Source: an alpha proteobacterium AAP38 (GTDB lineage: Bacteria > Pseudomonadota > Alphaproteobacteria > Azospirillales > Azospirillaceae). From it: a stretch of DNA of 64,000 bases. Made by a program: the position numbers and the translations under genes. The number at the start of each line of letters is the position of its first letter. Position 1 is the stretch's first letter. The notes under the pieces are model-generated. The model saw nothing but the letters and a program-made list of their open reading frames with translations. It did no database searches and was not told where the DNA came from. Below are positions 36,054 through 44,350 of the stretch, one piece after another. The stretch covers positions 124,001 through 188,000 of the forward strand of contig LJHR01000026.1 of NCBI GenBank assembly GCA_001296005.1, read 5' to 3'.

Positions 36054-36079
36054 GCTGCCCCGGAATCCTCCAGGGCAGC
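36054..36079 (-). promoter_or_regulatory. Stem-loop between the precursor gene and ycaO
   Basis: In the minus-strand RNA a 10-bp stem (one G-U pair) with a 6-base loop lies 12 bases after the precursor stop. No T-run follows. Such a hairpin between precursor and enzyme genes commonly gives more precursor than enzyme message by stalling or protecting the 3' end. Confidence 0.6.
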
Positions 36080-36091
36080 ACCCACCAGTCG

Positions 36092-36268
36092 TTACATCTT
36101 GGCCATATGCAGATCGGCACTCGCGAAGTGCAGGTCGGCGGAAGCGCCATTATCCATCGCGCGCTGCGCCGGAACGCGGCCGCGGGACAGGTTCTGCTCC
36201 TCGGTCACAACCACGGCCCCGTTCGGGCCAATACGGTACAGGCGGCCATCGGCACCACGCGTCAGCAT
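36092..36268 (-). CDS. Candidate RiPP precursor peptide with duplicated ASADLH core
   Basis: 58 residues from ATG 36268, with AAGGAGA eight bases ahead, the best ribosome site in the region. The leader-like first part is MLTRGADGRLYRIGP, with NGAVVVTEEQNLSRGRV following. The end is ASADLH-F-ASADLH-MAKM, a tandem repeat typical of multi-core RiPP precursors. It lies directly before ycaO-tfuA. The two ASADLH units use different codons. No signal peptide or membrane helix. No protease or exporter gene is adjacent, so how a product would leave the cell is unknown. It could be an unrelated small protein, but the placement and repeat make a RiPP substrate the best reading. Confidence 0.75.
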   Translation of the reverse strand: MLTRGADGRLYRIGPNGAVVVTEEQNLSRGRVPAQRAMDNGASADLHFASADLHMAKM

Positions 36269-36380
36269 ATGTGTTCTCCTTGGATTACAGCTTAGAGTTT
36301 GTTCGAGTGACAACCTGACAACGCAGAGCGCATGTGTCTGGCCTCGCCAATGACCGTAATCCGGCACGTCCGTTTTGCTG

Positions 36381-36396
36381 TGTGAAGTGGTTCACA
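36381..36396. promoter_or_regulatory. Perfect CRP-class binding palindrome
   Basis: TGTGA-AGTGGT-TCACA, matching the CRP consensus in all ten defined positions, inside the 229-bp divergent region between the precursor gene and the ribbon-helix-helix gene. It is ~120 bases from the precursor start and ~100 from the other start, so it could serve either. A pair of TGACAAC repeats at 36308-36322 lies between it and the precursor gene. Confidence 0.75.
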
Positions 36397-36497
36397 GCAT
36401 CGTATGCAGAAGGAACGCTATGGTGTGTTCACAAAGCGCGGCCGATCGCATCAAAGGGCGATAGGCATCCACTTGATCCAGAAAGGCGAGGTCGCCG

Positions 36498-36836
36498 ATG
36501 AACGCTCCGCATTCCCGTAACGATATTACGGTCTATGAGCCCCACGATCTGGAGATCGATGGGCAGCTGATCAGCCACAATGTCTGGGTTGACGGACATC
36601 GGACCAGTGTTCGCCTGGAAGCCGTGATGTGGCAGGCACTGCATGAAATCGCTGAACGCGAAGGGTTCAGCATCCATCAGGTGATCACGATCGTGTCGCG
36701 CCGCCAGCACCAGAACGCGTCGCTGACCGCCACGATCCGGGCCTTCCTGGTGGCATATTATCGCGCCGTGTCCAAGGGCGTGTCGACCATGCTGCTGCGT
36801 GATCTGTCCGACCTGCCGGCCGATCTCAAATTCTAG
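36498..36836 (+). CDS. Ribbon-helix-helix domain protein
   Basis: 112 residues; the central part HRTSVRLEAVMWQALHEIAE with the following REGFSIHQVITIVSRR matches the RHH_4 family of small DNA-binding proteins, often annotated next to replication or flagellar genes in alphaproteobacteria. It diverges from the precursor gene and may autoregulate the shared region. A strong terminator follows. Confidence 0.8.
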   Translation: MNAPHSRNDITVYEPHDLEIDGQLISHNVWVDGHRTSVRLEAVMWQALHEIAEREGFSIHQVITIVSRRQHQNASLTATIRAFLVAYYRAVSKGVSTMLLRDLSDLPADLKF

Positions 36837-36871
36837 ACCCGACCGGATCTATCCGGCCTTGCCAGTAAAAC

Positions 36872-36908
36872 AGGAGCGGCCGCAAAGCGGTACCGCTCCT
36901 TTTATTTG
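36872..36908 (+). terminator. Bidirectional intrinsic terminator
   Basis: AGGAGCGG / CCGCTCCT 8-bp stem, 13-base loop, followed by TTTTATTT on the plus strand and GTTTTACT on the minus strand. It ends the RHH gene and can also end the cyclase gene on the opposite strand. Confidence 0.88.
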
Positions 36909-36924
36909 CGCAAGCCGTTATGGC

Positions 36925-39873
36925 TCAGTGAAGCAAGGCGGATCGCCCGGCCACACCAAGACTGTTGGTGGGCAAGTGATGGGCCATCGCCTTAAGATCG
37001 CTCTCTTCAGGCATGGACCGGCGAAGCAGGCCATAACCCCGCTCCTGTACGGTGCGGGCCAATTCCTGCCGCTCCTTCAACGCCTCTTCCATCCGTCCTG
37101 CCAGGGCAAGGACGAGCATGCGGGCGTGACGTGCCCATGCCCCATGCAGGGCCGCTCCCCTGCTCTGTGCAAGCCGCAGCCCGCGCTCAATATCCGCAAG
37201 CCCGCCACTAACCCGGCCAAGATAGGCCAATGCCAAACCGCGCCGGGCCAGATTGATGGCGTCCAATAGAGTCGATCCGGTTGCACGCGAGATGTTGAGC
37301 GCCTCGGAGCTGAAAGCCAGGACATCGCCAAAACGGCGCTGCCGCATCCGGACATCGGCAAGGTCAAGGCGGGCATAAATACGGTTGAACGGATAGCTGC
37401 TGGCCTGCGCGCCCTGCAGCGCCTTCTGAACAAATATCTCCGCCTCTGCGTCCCGTCCAAGCTGGGACAGGCAGCAGGCCCGCTTTCCGGCTATCACCAT
37501 CCCGGCATCCAGGGTCAGGTAAAGCCCGCGTTCGTGATTGATCCAGGCTTCCGTCCGTTCCGCCAGATCCAGCAATGTCAGGGCCTGTTCTGCGGACCCA
37601 TCATCCAGAAGGCAGGCAGCGGCGATGATCAGCAATTCCGGATGGGCACGGGTCATCCCGCCGCTATAGGCGATAACCGTCTCCGTCAAGGCGACAGCCT
37701 GGTCCAGACGGCCATAAACCCGTTCGTAATTTATCTGCTGCACCATGCCGGCCAGGGCACGCGACTCGTCGCCAGCCGCGCGCGCAAGAACGACCGCACG
37801 GTCCAATGCCAACAGCGCGCGCCCCCCGTCACCCGCGGGCATGGCCGCCCGGGCCAGGGCCAGACGCAGGTCGATGCCATCCAGCATAACCTCATGCGTG
37901 TCTTCCAGCTTTTCATTCGCTTCCACAGCGATGGACAGAAGGGAAACAGCCTCCACCGCCAGGGATCGGCTCAACGCATCCTGTGCGGCGGCACGGCCCG
38001 CCTGCACGGCGGTATCCCAGAGGCAGCCACTGGACGCATGGCGCGCCTGGGCTGCCAACCGGCCTGGCAGCTGCACGAATTCTTTATCCCCCAGCAGCAG
38101 GGCCAGGGCGGCGTGCTGGTGTTGGCGGTCACGCCGCGTGATGCCAGTATAAACAGCCTCATGCAGCAAGGCATGATGGAAGCTGCACTCCTGCCGGGGC
38201 AGCAGTCGGGTTTCATCAATGAAACCCAAACGGATCAGGTCCTGAAGACGATCCCCTATGGTGGCGCTGCGGAAATGCGCGGCCAGCACCGCGATATCGA
38301 ATGTCGGCCCGACCACGGACGCCGCCCGCAGCAACTGGCGGGCTTCCTCGTCCAGCATGTCCAGGCGCGCCGCAAGCAATGACTGCACGGTATCCGGTAG
38401 CGGGATTTTTGGTACGGGACCGGGCAGCATAGCCCCGACATCGCCAAGCAGCGCCCCGTTCATCATGAGGACGCGAATGCATTCGACCATGAAAAACGGA
38501 TTGCCCCTGGCGCGGCGGGACAAGTCAGCCTTGATCGCTTCCAGCGCCGGCGACTGCCCCATCCACATATCCAGAAGACTGTTCACCTCGGACGCGGCAA
38601 GCGGGGACAGCGGATATTTTCGCAGGACCGTCTGGCTGGCGATGCTGGCCGCCAAGCCTTCCTCTCGGCTGGACAGGACCAGAACCATCCGTGTATCGGC
38701 AGGGGTCTGCTGAAGCAGGGCGGACAGGGTGGCCTGCACCGCCGTGTCCGCCCAATGCGCATCCTCCACCAGCAGGACAAGGGGGTGACGGGTGGCGGCA
38801 GACCGGGCCAGGGCGACAACGGCACTGACCGCCAGCGCCAGAATGGCCGACGCTCCACCCCGGCTTTCATCATTGCTGGGCAGAAGCACACCGACCAAGG
38901 CATCCGCCTCTTCCGGGGAGGCGCCTGCGGCACGCAGCATGGCCGCAATACCACCCCCCGTCCGGGGCAGGGGGCAATCCAGAAGCTCCACAACCAGCTG
39001 GTGCAACGGGCTGGGGGCGCCCACAGGCTCCACCGCGGGCACCTGCCATTCAATCACTCGCAAGCCCCGCGAACGGGCCATGTCGGACAGGGCACGGATC
39101 AGGCGCGTTTTGCCCAGGCCGGCTGCACCCTGCACCAAATGCGCGGAAAATGGCGTCGAATGGTCACCATCCAGGGCGTCCATGGCCAGGCCAAGCTGCT
39201 TGCGGATCGATTCACGCCCCACAAGCGGCAGGCAATCATCATACTGGCGGCGCCGGGTGCGCAGACCCAGAAACTCATGGCTCTGCGTCGGCTCATCTCC
39301 GCCCAGCGCCAGCAGCATCGAAGGGCGCGTTTCCACCCAATCAGAGATCAGCCGCGCTGTGCAATCCGCCAACCGGGCGCCATTGGGCGGGGCAGATTGC
39401 TGCATCTTTGCCGCGATGTGGATGGCGGGACCCGTCGCGGGATTGGCCGACTGCCGGCCAACCGCCATATGGTCCCACAACACTTCGCCTGAACAGATAC
39501 CGATACGAACAGCCCGACCGCCGCGCGCAACCTCACGAAGAATGGCATCGGCAGCGTAGCAAGCCCGGATCGCGTGATTTTCCTGGGAAACAGGAGCACC
39601 GAAAACAGCGTAGATACCATCGCCAAGGGTCTGGCAAACAGTGCCGCCGAAGGCCAGCACATGGCGGCGCATGATATCGATGATGCCCGACAACTGGTCA
39701 TAGGCGTCTTCCGGATCCTGCGGGATCACCAGCTTGGATGATTCAACAATATCGCAGAAGAAGGCCGTCACCATGCGGCGGTCGGCCCGCGTCAGCGCCG
39801 GGCGCGCGGAACCCACCGATGCAATCATGCCATCGTGTGTGTCTACAACGCTCTCGACACCCGCCACCGACAT
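36925..39873 (-). CDS. Class III adenylate/guanylate cyclase fused to an AAA-type ATPase and TPR-like region
   Basis: 982 residues. An N-terminal cyclase domain (FFCDIVESSKL and LGDGIYAVFG hold the two metal-binding Asp residues, about residues 40 and 85) is followed by an AAA-type NTPase with Walker A GAAGLGKTR (~residue 250) and Walker B-like LVLLVEDAHWAD (~residue 369). The last ~400 residues are helical repeats like those of MalT/LuxR-type STAND proteins, but no DNA-binding helix is present. It likely makes cAMP or cGMP in response to an unknown signal. The gene is close to a Crp-family regulator and a CRP site, so a local circuit is plausible. Confidence 0.87.
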   Translation of the reverse strand: MSVAGVESVVDTHDGMIASVGSARPALTRADRRMVTAFFCDIVESSKLVIPQDPEDAYDQLSGIIDIMRRHVLAFGGTVCQTLGDGIYAVFGAPVSQENHAIRACYAADAILREVARGGRAVRIGICSGEVLWDHMAVGRQSANPATGPAIHIAAKMQQSAPPNGARLADCTARLISDWVETRPSMLLALGGDEPTQSHEFLGLRTRRRQYDDCLPLVGRESIRKQLGLAMDALDGDHSTPFSAHLVQGAAGLGKTRLIRALSDMARSRGLRVIEWQVPAVEPVGAPSPLHQLVVELLDCPLPRTGGGIAAMLRAAGASPEEADALVGVLLPSNDESRGGASAILALAVSAVVALARSAATRHPLVLLVEDAHWADTAVQATLSALLQQTPADTRMVLVLSSREEGLAASIASQTVLRKYPLSPLAASEVNSLLDMWMGQSPALEAIKADLSRRARGNPFFMVECIRVLMMNGALLGDVGAMLPGPVPKIPLPDTVQSLLAARLDMLDEEARQLLRAASVVGPTFDIAVLAAHFRSATIGDRLQDLIRLGFIDETRLLPRQECSFHHALLHEAVYTGITRRDRQHQHAALALLLGDKEFVQLPGRLAAQARHASSGCLWDTAVQAGRAAAQDALSRSLAVEAVSLLSIAVEANEKLEDTHEVMLDGIDLRLALARAAMPAGDGGRALLALDRAVVLARAAGDESRALAGMVQQINYERVYGRLDQAVALTETVIAYSGGMTRAHPELLIIAAACLLDDGSAEQALTLLDLAERTEAWINHERGLYLTLDAGMVIAGKRACCLSQLGRDAEAEIFVQKALQGAQASSYPFNRIYARLDLADVRMRQRRFGDVLAFSSEALNISRATGSTLLDAINLARRGLALAYLGRVSGGLADIERGLRLAQSRGAALHGAWARHARMLVLALAGRMEEALKERQELARTVQERGYGLLRRSMPEESDLKAMAHHLPTNSLGVAGRSALLH

Positions 39874-40011
39874 TCTGTTTGCCCGCCAACCAATGGTAAC
39901 GGAATTTAAATCAGATACCGACGCCGCAAGCCCACCAAGTCTTATCGGATCGGCAATGGCGCATACGATAGCATCCCATTTCCCCGCTGAAAACTGGTCA
40001 CAGATAAAATA

Positions 40012-42003
40012 TCAGCCATGCGGGGGCAAATTTTGCTTAAGAAATCGTATAATTTCTGCAAGCCCGGCTTCAACGCCTGATGAATGTAAGAATAGGCGCA
40101 TGGACGAGAACCATGGACGGGTACCCGCACCAAGAGTTGACCAGTCGCGATCTCTAACAATTCTCCAGACGGGTGTGCCCACCGCTCCTGCCAGTTCCCC
40201 TACGGCGGTCGGTGCCGTAATCACCAGATCCAGATTGGCGACCAAGGCGGCAAGTCCCTCAAGATCATTGGTAAGGTCCAGATCCGGCATGGTGTGCAGT
40301 ACTCGCCCTTCCCTTCCGAGGGCCGCAACCTCCTCCTCCCGGGCCGAATATTGCAGGTTGACCACCTGAATATCCGGTATGGCAAGCAAGGGCGCCCAGG
40401 CGTCCACATCCACATAATTGTGCCGGCGACGCGTGGTTATCAGGCGGGAGCGCCAGCAGATACCAACCCGCAGACCGGCAGGCAGCGCCGCCAACCACTG
40501 ACGGGCCGTTTCCGACCGCTTCCGGTCGACCACCAGATAAGGCGCGCCTGTATAGCCAGACAACGACGGGGCGATAAGGCCGGGCAGATCACCGGCCGGG
40601 ACATGCAGGTCGGCATCCGGGCGTTCGGGCGCATCCGACCCGTCAGGCGGCAAGCGCTGCGCCCGGATGGATGCCGACGGGAAACTGCGGGTGAAAAGCC
40701 CGACCAGACGGGGATCACACTCGATCACCGTCTGTTCGGCACGGCTGATCGCAGCTGCATATAGGCCTGCGAACATCAGCTCATCACCCAACCCCTGTTC
40801 CCGCCAGATCAACAGCCGCTTGTCGGACGCCGCTTCACCGCGCCACTGAGGTACTGTGAAACGTCGGTCGGGCAATGCTTCTCTTGCGGCGAAACGCCAG
40901 GAATAGTCCGACCAGCCCTCGGGAAGCTGGCCATCCTCCAAACGAAGCAGCGCACGGGCAACACGGACACGGGGCAAATCGGGGTCAAGCTCCAGCGCCC
41001 TGTCGATTGCCGCGCAACCGCGCGCGCGGTCCCCTTGCGCCAGCCGGCAGAGACCGAGATTGCCCCATACCTCCCCGGAGCCGGGCGCAATGGTCAAGGC
41101 CCGGGACAAGACGGCTTCCGCTTCCACCAACTGGCCGGTCAGTTCCAGGGCAGCGCCCAGGTTGGTCAGACCCTGAACATTATCCTGTTCCAGACACAGA
41201 CCCAGGCGATAGGCATCAATGGCGGCATCCATCTGATCCAGTTCCTGCAGCGCCACGCCCAGGAAAATAAAGGCCTCTGCACTTTCCGGTGCCGCGTCCA
41301 CCGCTGCCCGGTGAAAAGCCAGCGCTTCGCCCAGCTTGCCACGCTCGACCAGGATATTGCCCAGGTTCGACAAGGTTTCCGCATGACCGGGCCGCAGGGT
41401 CAGCGCCTGGCGATAGGCCTGTTCGGCACCCGCCAGCTCCCCCCGAAGGGCCAGGACAGCGCCAAGATTGTTCCAGGCCTGCGCATGTGACGGGTTCGCG
41501 GACAGCAGCAGCCGGTAGGAAGCCACTGCGGCATCCAGCTCGCCGATGGCCCGCTGGCTGTTGGCCAGATTAAACAGGGCCCCCGCATGTCCTGGCCGCC
41601 CGTCCAGGGATCGGCGATAGGCATCAATGGCCTGCCGGTGGGCACCCATGGCGGCATAGGCGTTTCCCAGATTGAACAGATAGGGGGAATGATCGGGGCG
41701 CTGCTGGAGCGCCTTGCGATGTGCCTCCACAGCGGGCGCTGGATGACCGGCAGCCCGCAGGGCGCTGCCCAGATTGTCCTGAATATCCGCGGCCTGCGGC
41801 TGGCGTTTGGCCGCGTCCTTCAGCAGGCGCACGGCTTCTGTCGGATCACCCATCTGCAATAGGGCAACCCCCAGCAGATTAAGCAGCTGCGCATTGCGCG
41901 GATCCCGTGTCAGCAAGGCCCGGTAGGCACGCGCTGCCCCCGCCACGTCTCCACTCTGGTGCATACGCACCGCCTGTTCGGCTGTAACCGGCATGCCCGT
42001 CAT
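40012..42003 (-). CDS. FlmG-like TPR glycosyltransferase, fourth copy
   Basis: 663 residues: about ten TPR repeats up to residue ~370, then REQGLGDELMFAGLY near residue 401 and a C-terminal DLVITAPTAVGELAGAVGTPVWR. This is the closest of the three smaller paralogues to the modules of the giant protein at 5177, including a TLGAGTRPWFSSMR tail. Located upstream of flaF but on the opposite strand, in a region otherwise devoted to flagella. Confidence 0.82.
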   Translation of the reverse strand: MTGMPVTAEQAVRMHQSGDVAGAARAYRALLTRDPRNAQLLNLLGVALLQMGDPTEAVRLLKDAAKRQPQAADIQDNLGSALRAAGHPAPAVEAHRKALQQRPDHSPYLFNLGNAYAAMGAHRQAIDAYRRSLDGRPGHAGALFNLANSQRAIGELDAAVASYRLLLSANPSHAQAWNNLGAVLALRGELAGAEQAYRQALTLRPGHAETLSNLGNILVERGKLGEALAFHRAAVDAAPESAEAFIFLGVALQELDQMDAAIDAYRLGLCLEQDNVQGLTNLGAALELTGQLVEAEAVLSRALTIAPGSGEVWGNLGLCRLAQGDRARGCAAIDRALELDPDLPRVRVARALLRLEDGQLPEGWSDYSWRFAAREALPDRRFTVPQWRGEAASDKRLLIWREQGLGDELMFAGLYAAAISRAEQTVIECDPRLVGLFTRSFPSASIRAQRLPPDGSDAPERPDADLHVPAGDLPGLIAPSLSGYTGAPYLVVDRKRSETARQWLAALPAGLRVGICWRSRLITTRRRHNYVDVDAWAPLLAIPDIQVVNLQYSAREEEVAALGREGRVLHTMPDLDLTNDLEGLAALVANLDLVITAPTAVGELAGAVGTPVWRIVRDRDWSTLGAGTRPWFSSMRLFLHSSGVEAGLAEIIRFLKQNLPPHG

Positions 42004-42149
42004 CTATTCCCCACCGCCCCACTATACCGATGCACAGCCCGCCGGCTTTCAAACGGCGACCCACTGTAGGGCATTATCCTTGTCGGGCGTACCCCGATGT
42101 GGAATAATGCCTCTCATGGATTTACCGTTCAAAGGGCACGGCGAACGTT

Positions 42150-42623
42150 ATGAAGCCTGCGACGGGGTACAACAATCGTCCCACTTCCGATGATCCCCGC
42201 GATGTCGAGGCTTGGGGCCTGACGGAAGCGGCACGCCGCCTGATCCATGCCCGGCAAGCGCCGGAAAATCCGGATCTGTTGCGGCAGGCCCTCTCCCTCA
42301 ATCAGCGGCTATGGACGATATTCCAGACCTCCATGGTCGATCCGGAATGTCCGCTGCCAAAGGATATCCGCGACAATGTGCTGGCTCTGTCCATCATTGT
42401 CGACCGGCAGACCTTTGACCGGCTCATTGATCTGGATGTCAACAAGCTGGATCGGCTGATCGATATCAACCGGGCCGTGGCTACCGGTCTTTCTCAGCGC
42501 CCGACGGCGTCTGCGGCATCACCAACTGCTCCGTCCGCGTCGGCTGCGCCGCAGACGGCACCGATGCCCAAGCCGCAGGCACCGCCTCCCGGCGCCCCTG
42601 GCAAGCTCAGCATTTCGATCTGA
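42150..42623 (+). CDS. flaF: FlaF, flagellin synthesis regulator
   Basis: 157 residues. Family core LLRQALSLNQRLWTIFQT, CPLPKDIRDNVLALS, VDRQTF and LIDINRAVATGL is seen, matching FlaF of alphaproteobacteria, needed for flagellin translation or secretion and opposite in effect to FlbT. The C-terminal ~45 residues are an Ala/Pro-rich extension unusual for FlaF. It lies 16 kb from flbT and flagellin. Confidence 0.88.
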   Translation: MKPATGYNNRPTSDDPRDVEAWGLTEAARRLIHARQAPENPDLLRQALSLNQRLWTIFQTSMVDPECPLPKDIRDNVLALSIIVDRQTFDRLIDLDVNKLDRLIDINRAVATGLSQRPTASAASPTAPSASAAPQTAPMPKPQAPPPGAPGKLSISI

Positions 42624-42778
42624 TATCAGCATCCCGGTTCGGTTTCTTTGGGAATCGCCAGAGAAACCGAACGGAACAGATTGCATTTTATCTAATCGCC
42701 CTATAGATTGGTGCGATAGAGGGGGCTTTTTACGACTACCCGCATTGCTGGGTGTCATAAGGTGAAGGGAGACTTGCC

Positions 42779-43585
42779 ATGGTCTCGTCCGTCAGCGGGT
42801 CGAGTTCGGTTCTGACCACCAGCAGTTCATCTCTGGTGAGCACTAGCCCTACGCCCAGCCTCACTGGCACTGCTGCCGCCTCCACTGTTATTGCCGACAC
42901 CACCAAGAAGCTCTCCAACATTGAGCAGCAATTGGCGGATTTCGCGGCTTCGACTGCCAAGGCCAATAAGAAGGCCGAGGCACAGTCCAAGATCCAGGTA
43001 CAGACCTTCGAGAAGCAGGTGCGCAAGTCGCCCTACTCCACGAACGGTGCCGCCACCGACATCGGCACGCTGGTCAAGGACAGCACCCGCCTGAACGTCT
43101 ATTCGAATATCAAGAAGGACGACAAGGGCGACGTCTTCAAGGTCCGCGTACAGACCGCAGGTGAGGCCCAGATCGGTGTTCTGGGTGATCCCGGTCTGCG
43201 CGTGCAGGTCATGTCCCGCTATGGCGCCGTTGTGGCTGACAGCAAAGAGGGGCTGGGATCGACCAGCGACAATTACAAGGCCCTGCAGAAGGGCGATTAC
43301 AAGTTGCCGGCGGGGGACTACTTCATCAAGGTCACCAATGACGGGAACGGCCCCGTGAAGGACAGCAAGGGCAACGTCCTGACGTCCAAGAATTATGCGA
43401 TCCAGATGTCCATGGGTGTCTACCGCAAGGATTATGACACGGTGGCCCAGCAGCCCAAGGCTGGCGACGGCGTGCCGCAGCAGTCTGTGGGACAGCTGGA
43501 GTTGCAGAACATGCTGACCGCCGCGCAGAATTTCGATACCGGCCTGTCCGGTACGGCCAAGCTGAACAACGCGCTGTTCGGCTGA
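42779..43585 (+). CDS. Hypothetical protein with a PPC-like beta domain
   Basis: 268 residues. Ser/Thr-rich start, a coiled region (~residues 40-80, QQLADFAASTAKANKKAEAQ), and a beta-rich part with KVRVQTAGEAQIGVLGDPG and KGDYKLPAGDYFIKVTNDGN, the pattern of bacterial pre-peptidase C-terminal (PPC) domains. No signal peptide is seen, so it may be exported by the flagellar apparatus or remain inside. It follows flaF and has a good RBS (AAGGGAG). Function unknown; the flagellar neighbourhood suggests a structural or surface role. Confidence 0.65.
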   Translation: MVSSVSGSSSVLTTSSSSLVSTSPTPSLTGTAAASTVIADTTKKLSNIEQQLADFAASTAKANKKAEAQSKIQVQTFEKQVRKSPYSTNGAATDIGTLVKDSTRLNVYSNIKKDDKGDVFKVRVQTAGEAQIGVLGDPGLRVQVMSRYGAVVADSKEGLGSTSDNYKALQKGDYKLPAGDYFIKVTNDGNGPVKDSKGNVLTSKNYAIQMSMGVYRKDYDTVAQQPKAGDGVPQQSVGQLELQNMLTAAQNFDTGLSGTAKLNNALFG

Positions 43586-43595
43586 TCCTCGTTCT

Positions 43596-44198
43596 CTACG
43601 CTGAAATTGCTACATTGAAGGCGGGTTGCGTCACGGACGCAGCCCGTTGGTAGCTGCTTGTCGCCTGCCGGGCATTGGCCTGCCGCAATCCCCCGCCCTG
43701 GGCATTGCCATCCTGATCATCGCCTGACCGCGATTGCCGCAGCTCCGTCTGCGCCTGGGCCTTTGTGGCATCGGCCTGCGAAGCCACGGCCCGGTCCTGG
43801 GGGGAAGGGTTCTGGGGTGCCAGCGCCGCCCGTTTCACCACCTCCATTTTGGTGATTGTAGCTTCGGGGTTCCCCCTTACCGGAGCGACATCGATCGGTA
43901 CCTCACCGGCAGTCGCATAGCGGCGGCCATCGGGCCCGGTCGTGTACTCAAGCTGGATACCGCCCGCATAGGGGCCGCCCGCCGTTTTGTGCGCCTGCTC
44001 ATGGGTCCGCACCTCGGCATCGGTCTTTTTCAGCTCCCGCAGCTGTGACTGCTGGTCGCTGGTCAGGTTCTTTTCAGCTGCTGGCGTACCCGGTGGGGCT
44101 GTCTCCGCCGCCTGGCCCGTGCCAGCCGCACCCTGCCCCCGCCGTCCCTGGCCGGCGGGGGGTGTGAACAGCACAGAGGAGATGCCGGAGATGGACAT
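43596..44198 (-). CDS. SprA-related putative metalloprotease
   Basis: 200 residues. The core [20 protein letters not shown] (HExxH-like HEQAH at about residue 66) and [11 protein letters not shown] match the SprA-related catalytic domain family, which is predicted to be a zinc peptidase. Low-complexity Gly/Ala and Gln regions surround it. It lies downstream of the hook gene beyond a terminator, and converges with the PPC-like gene. No signal peptide; export through the flagellum is possible but unproven. Confidence 0.75.
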   Translation of the reverse strand: MSISGISSVLFTPPAGQGRRGQGAAGTGQAAETAPPGTPAAEKNLTSDQQSQLRELKKTDAEVRTHEQAHKTAGGPYAGGIQLEYTTGPDGRRYATAGEVPIDVAPVRGNPEATITKMEVVKRAALAPQNPSPQDRAVASQADATKAQAQTELRQSRSGDDQDGNAQGGGLRQANARQATSSYQRAASVTQPAFNVAISA

Positions 44199-44276
44199 GG
44201 CACAGGCGGCAGCAGATTATGGTCACCCGAATTGTACTGCTGCGACCGGCCTGGCCAAACCCCAAAAATGCGAAAT

Positions 44277-44301
44277 CCCGGCCCCACGGGAGGGGGCCGG
44301 G
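44277..44301 (-). terminator. Terminator after flgE
   Basis: CCCGGCCCC / GGGGCCGGG 9-bp stem with a 7-base loop, then on the minus strand ATTTCGCATTTTT. Lies 50 bases past the flgE stop. Confidence 0.82.
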
Positions 44302-44350
44302 ATCGACACGCCATGCAGCTAGGGGTAAGGGGCCGCTGCCGCCCGTCAGG

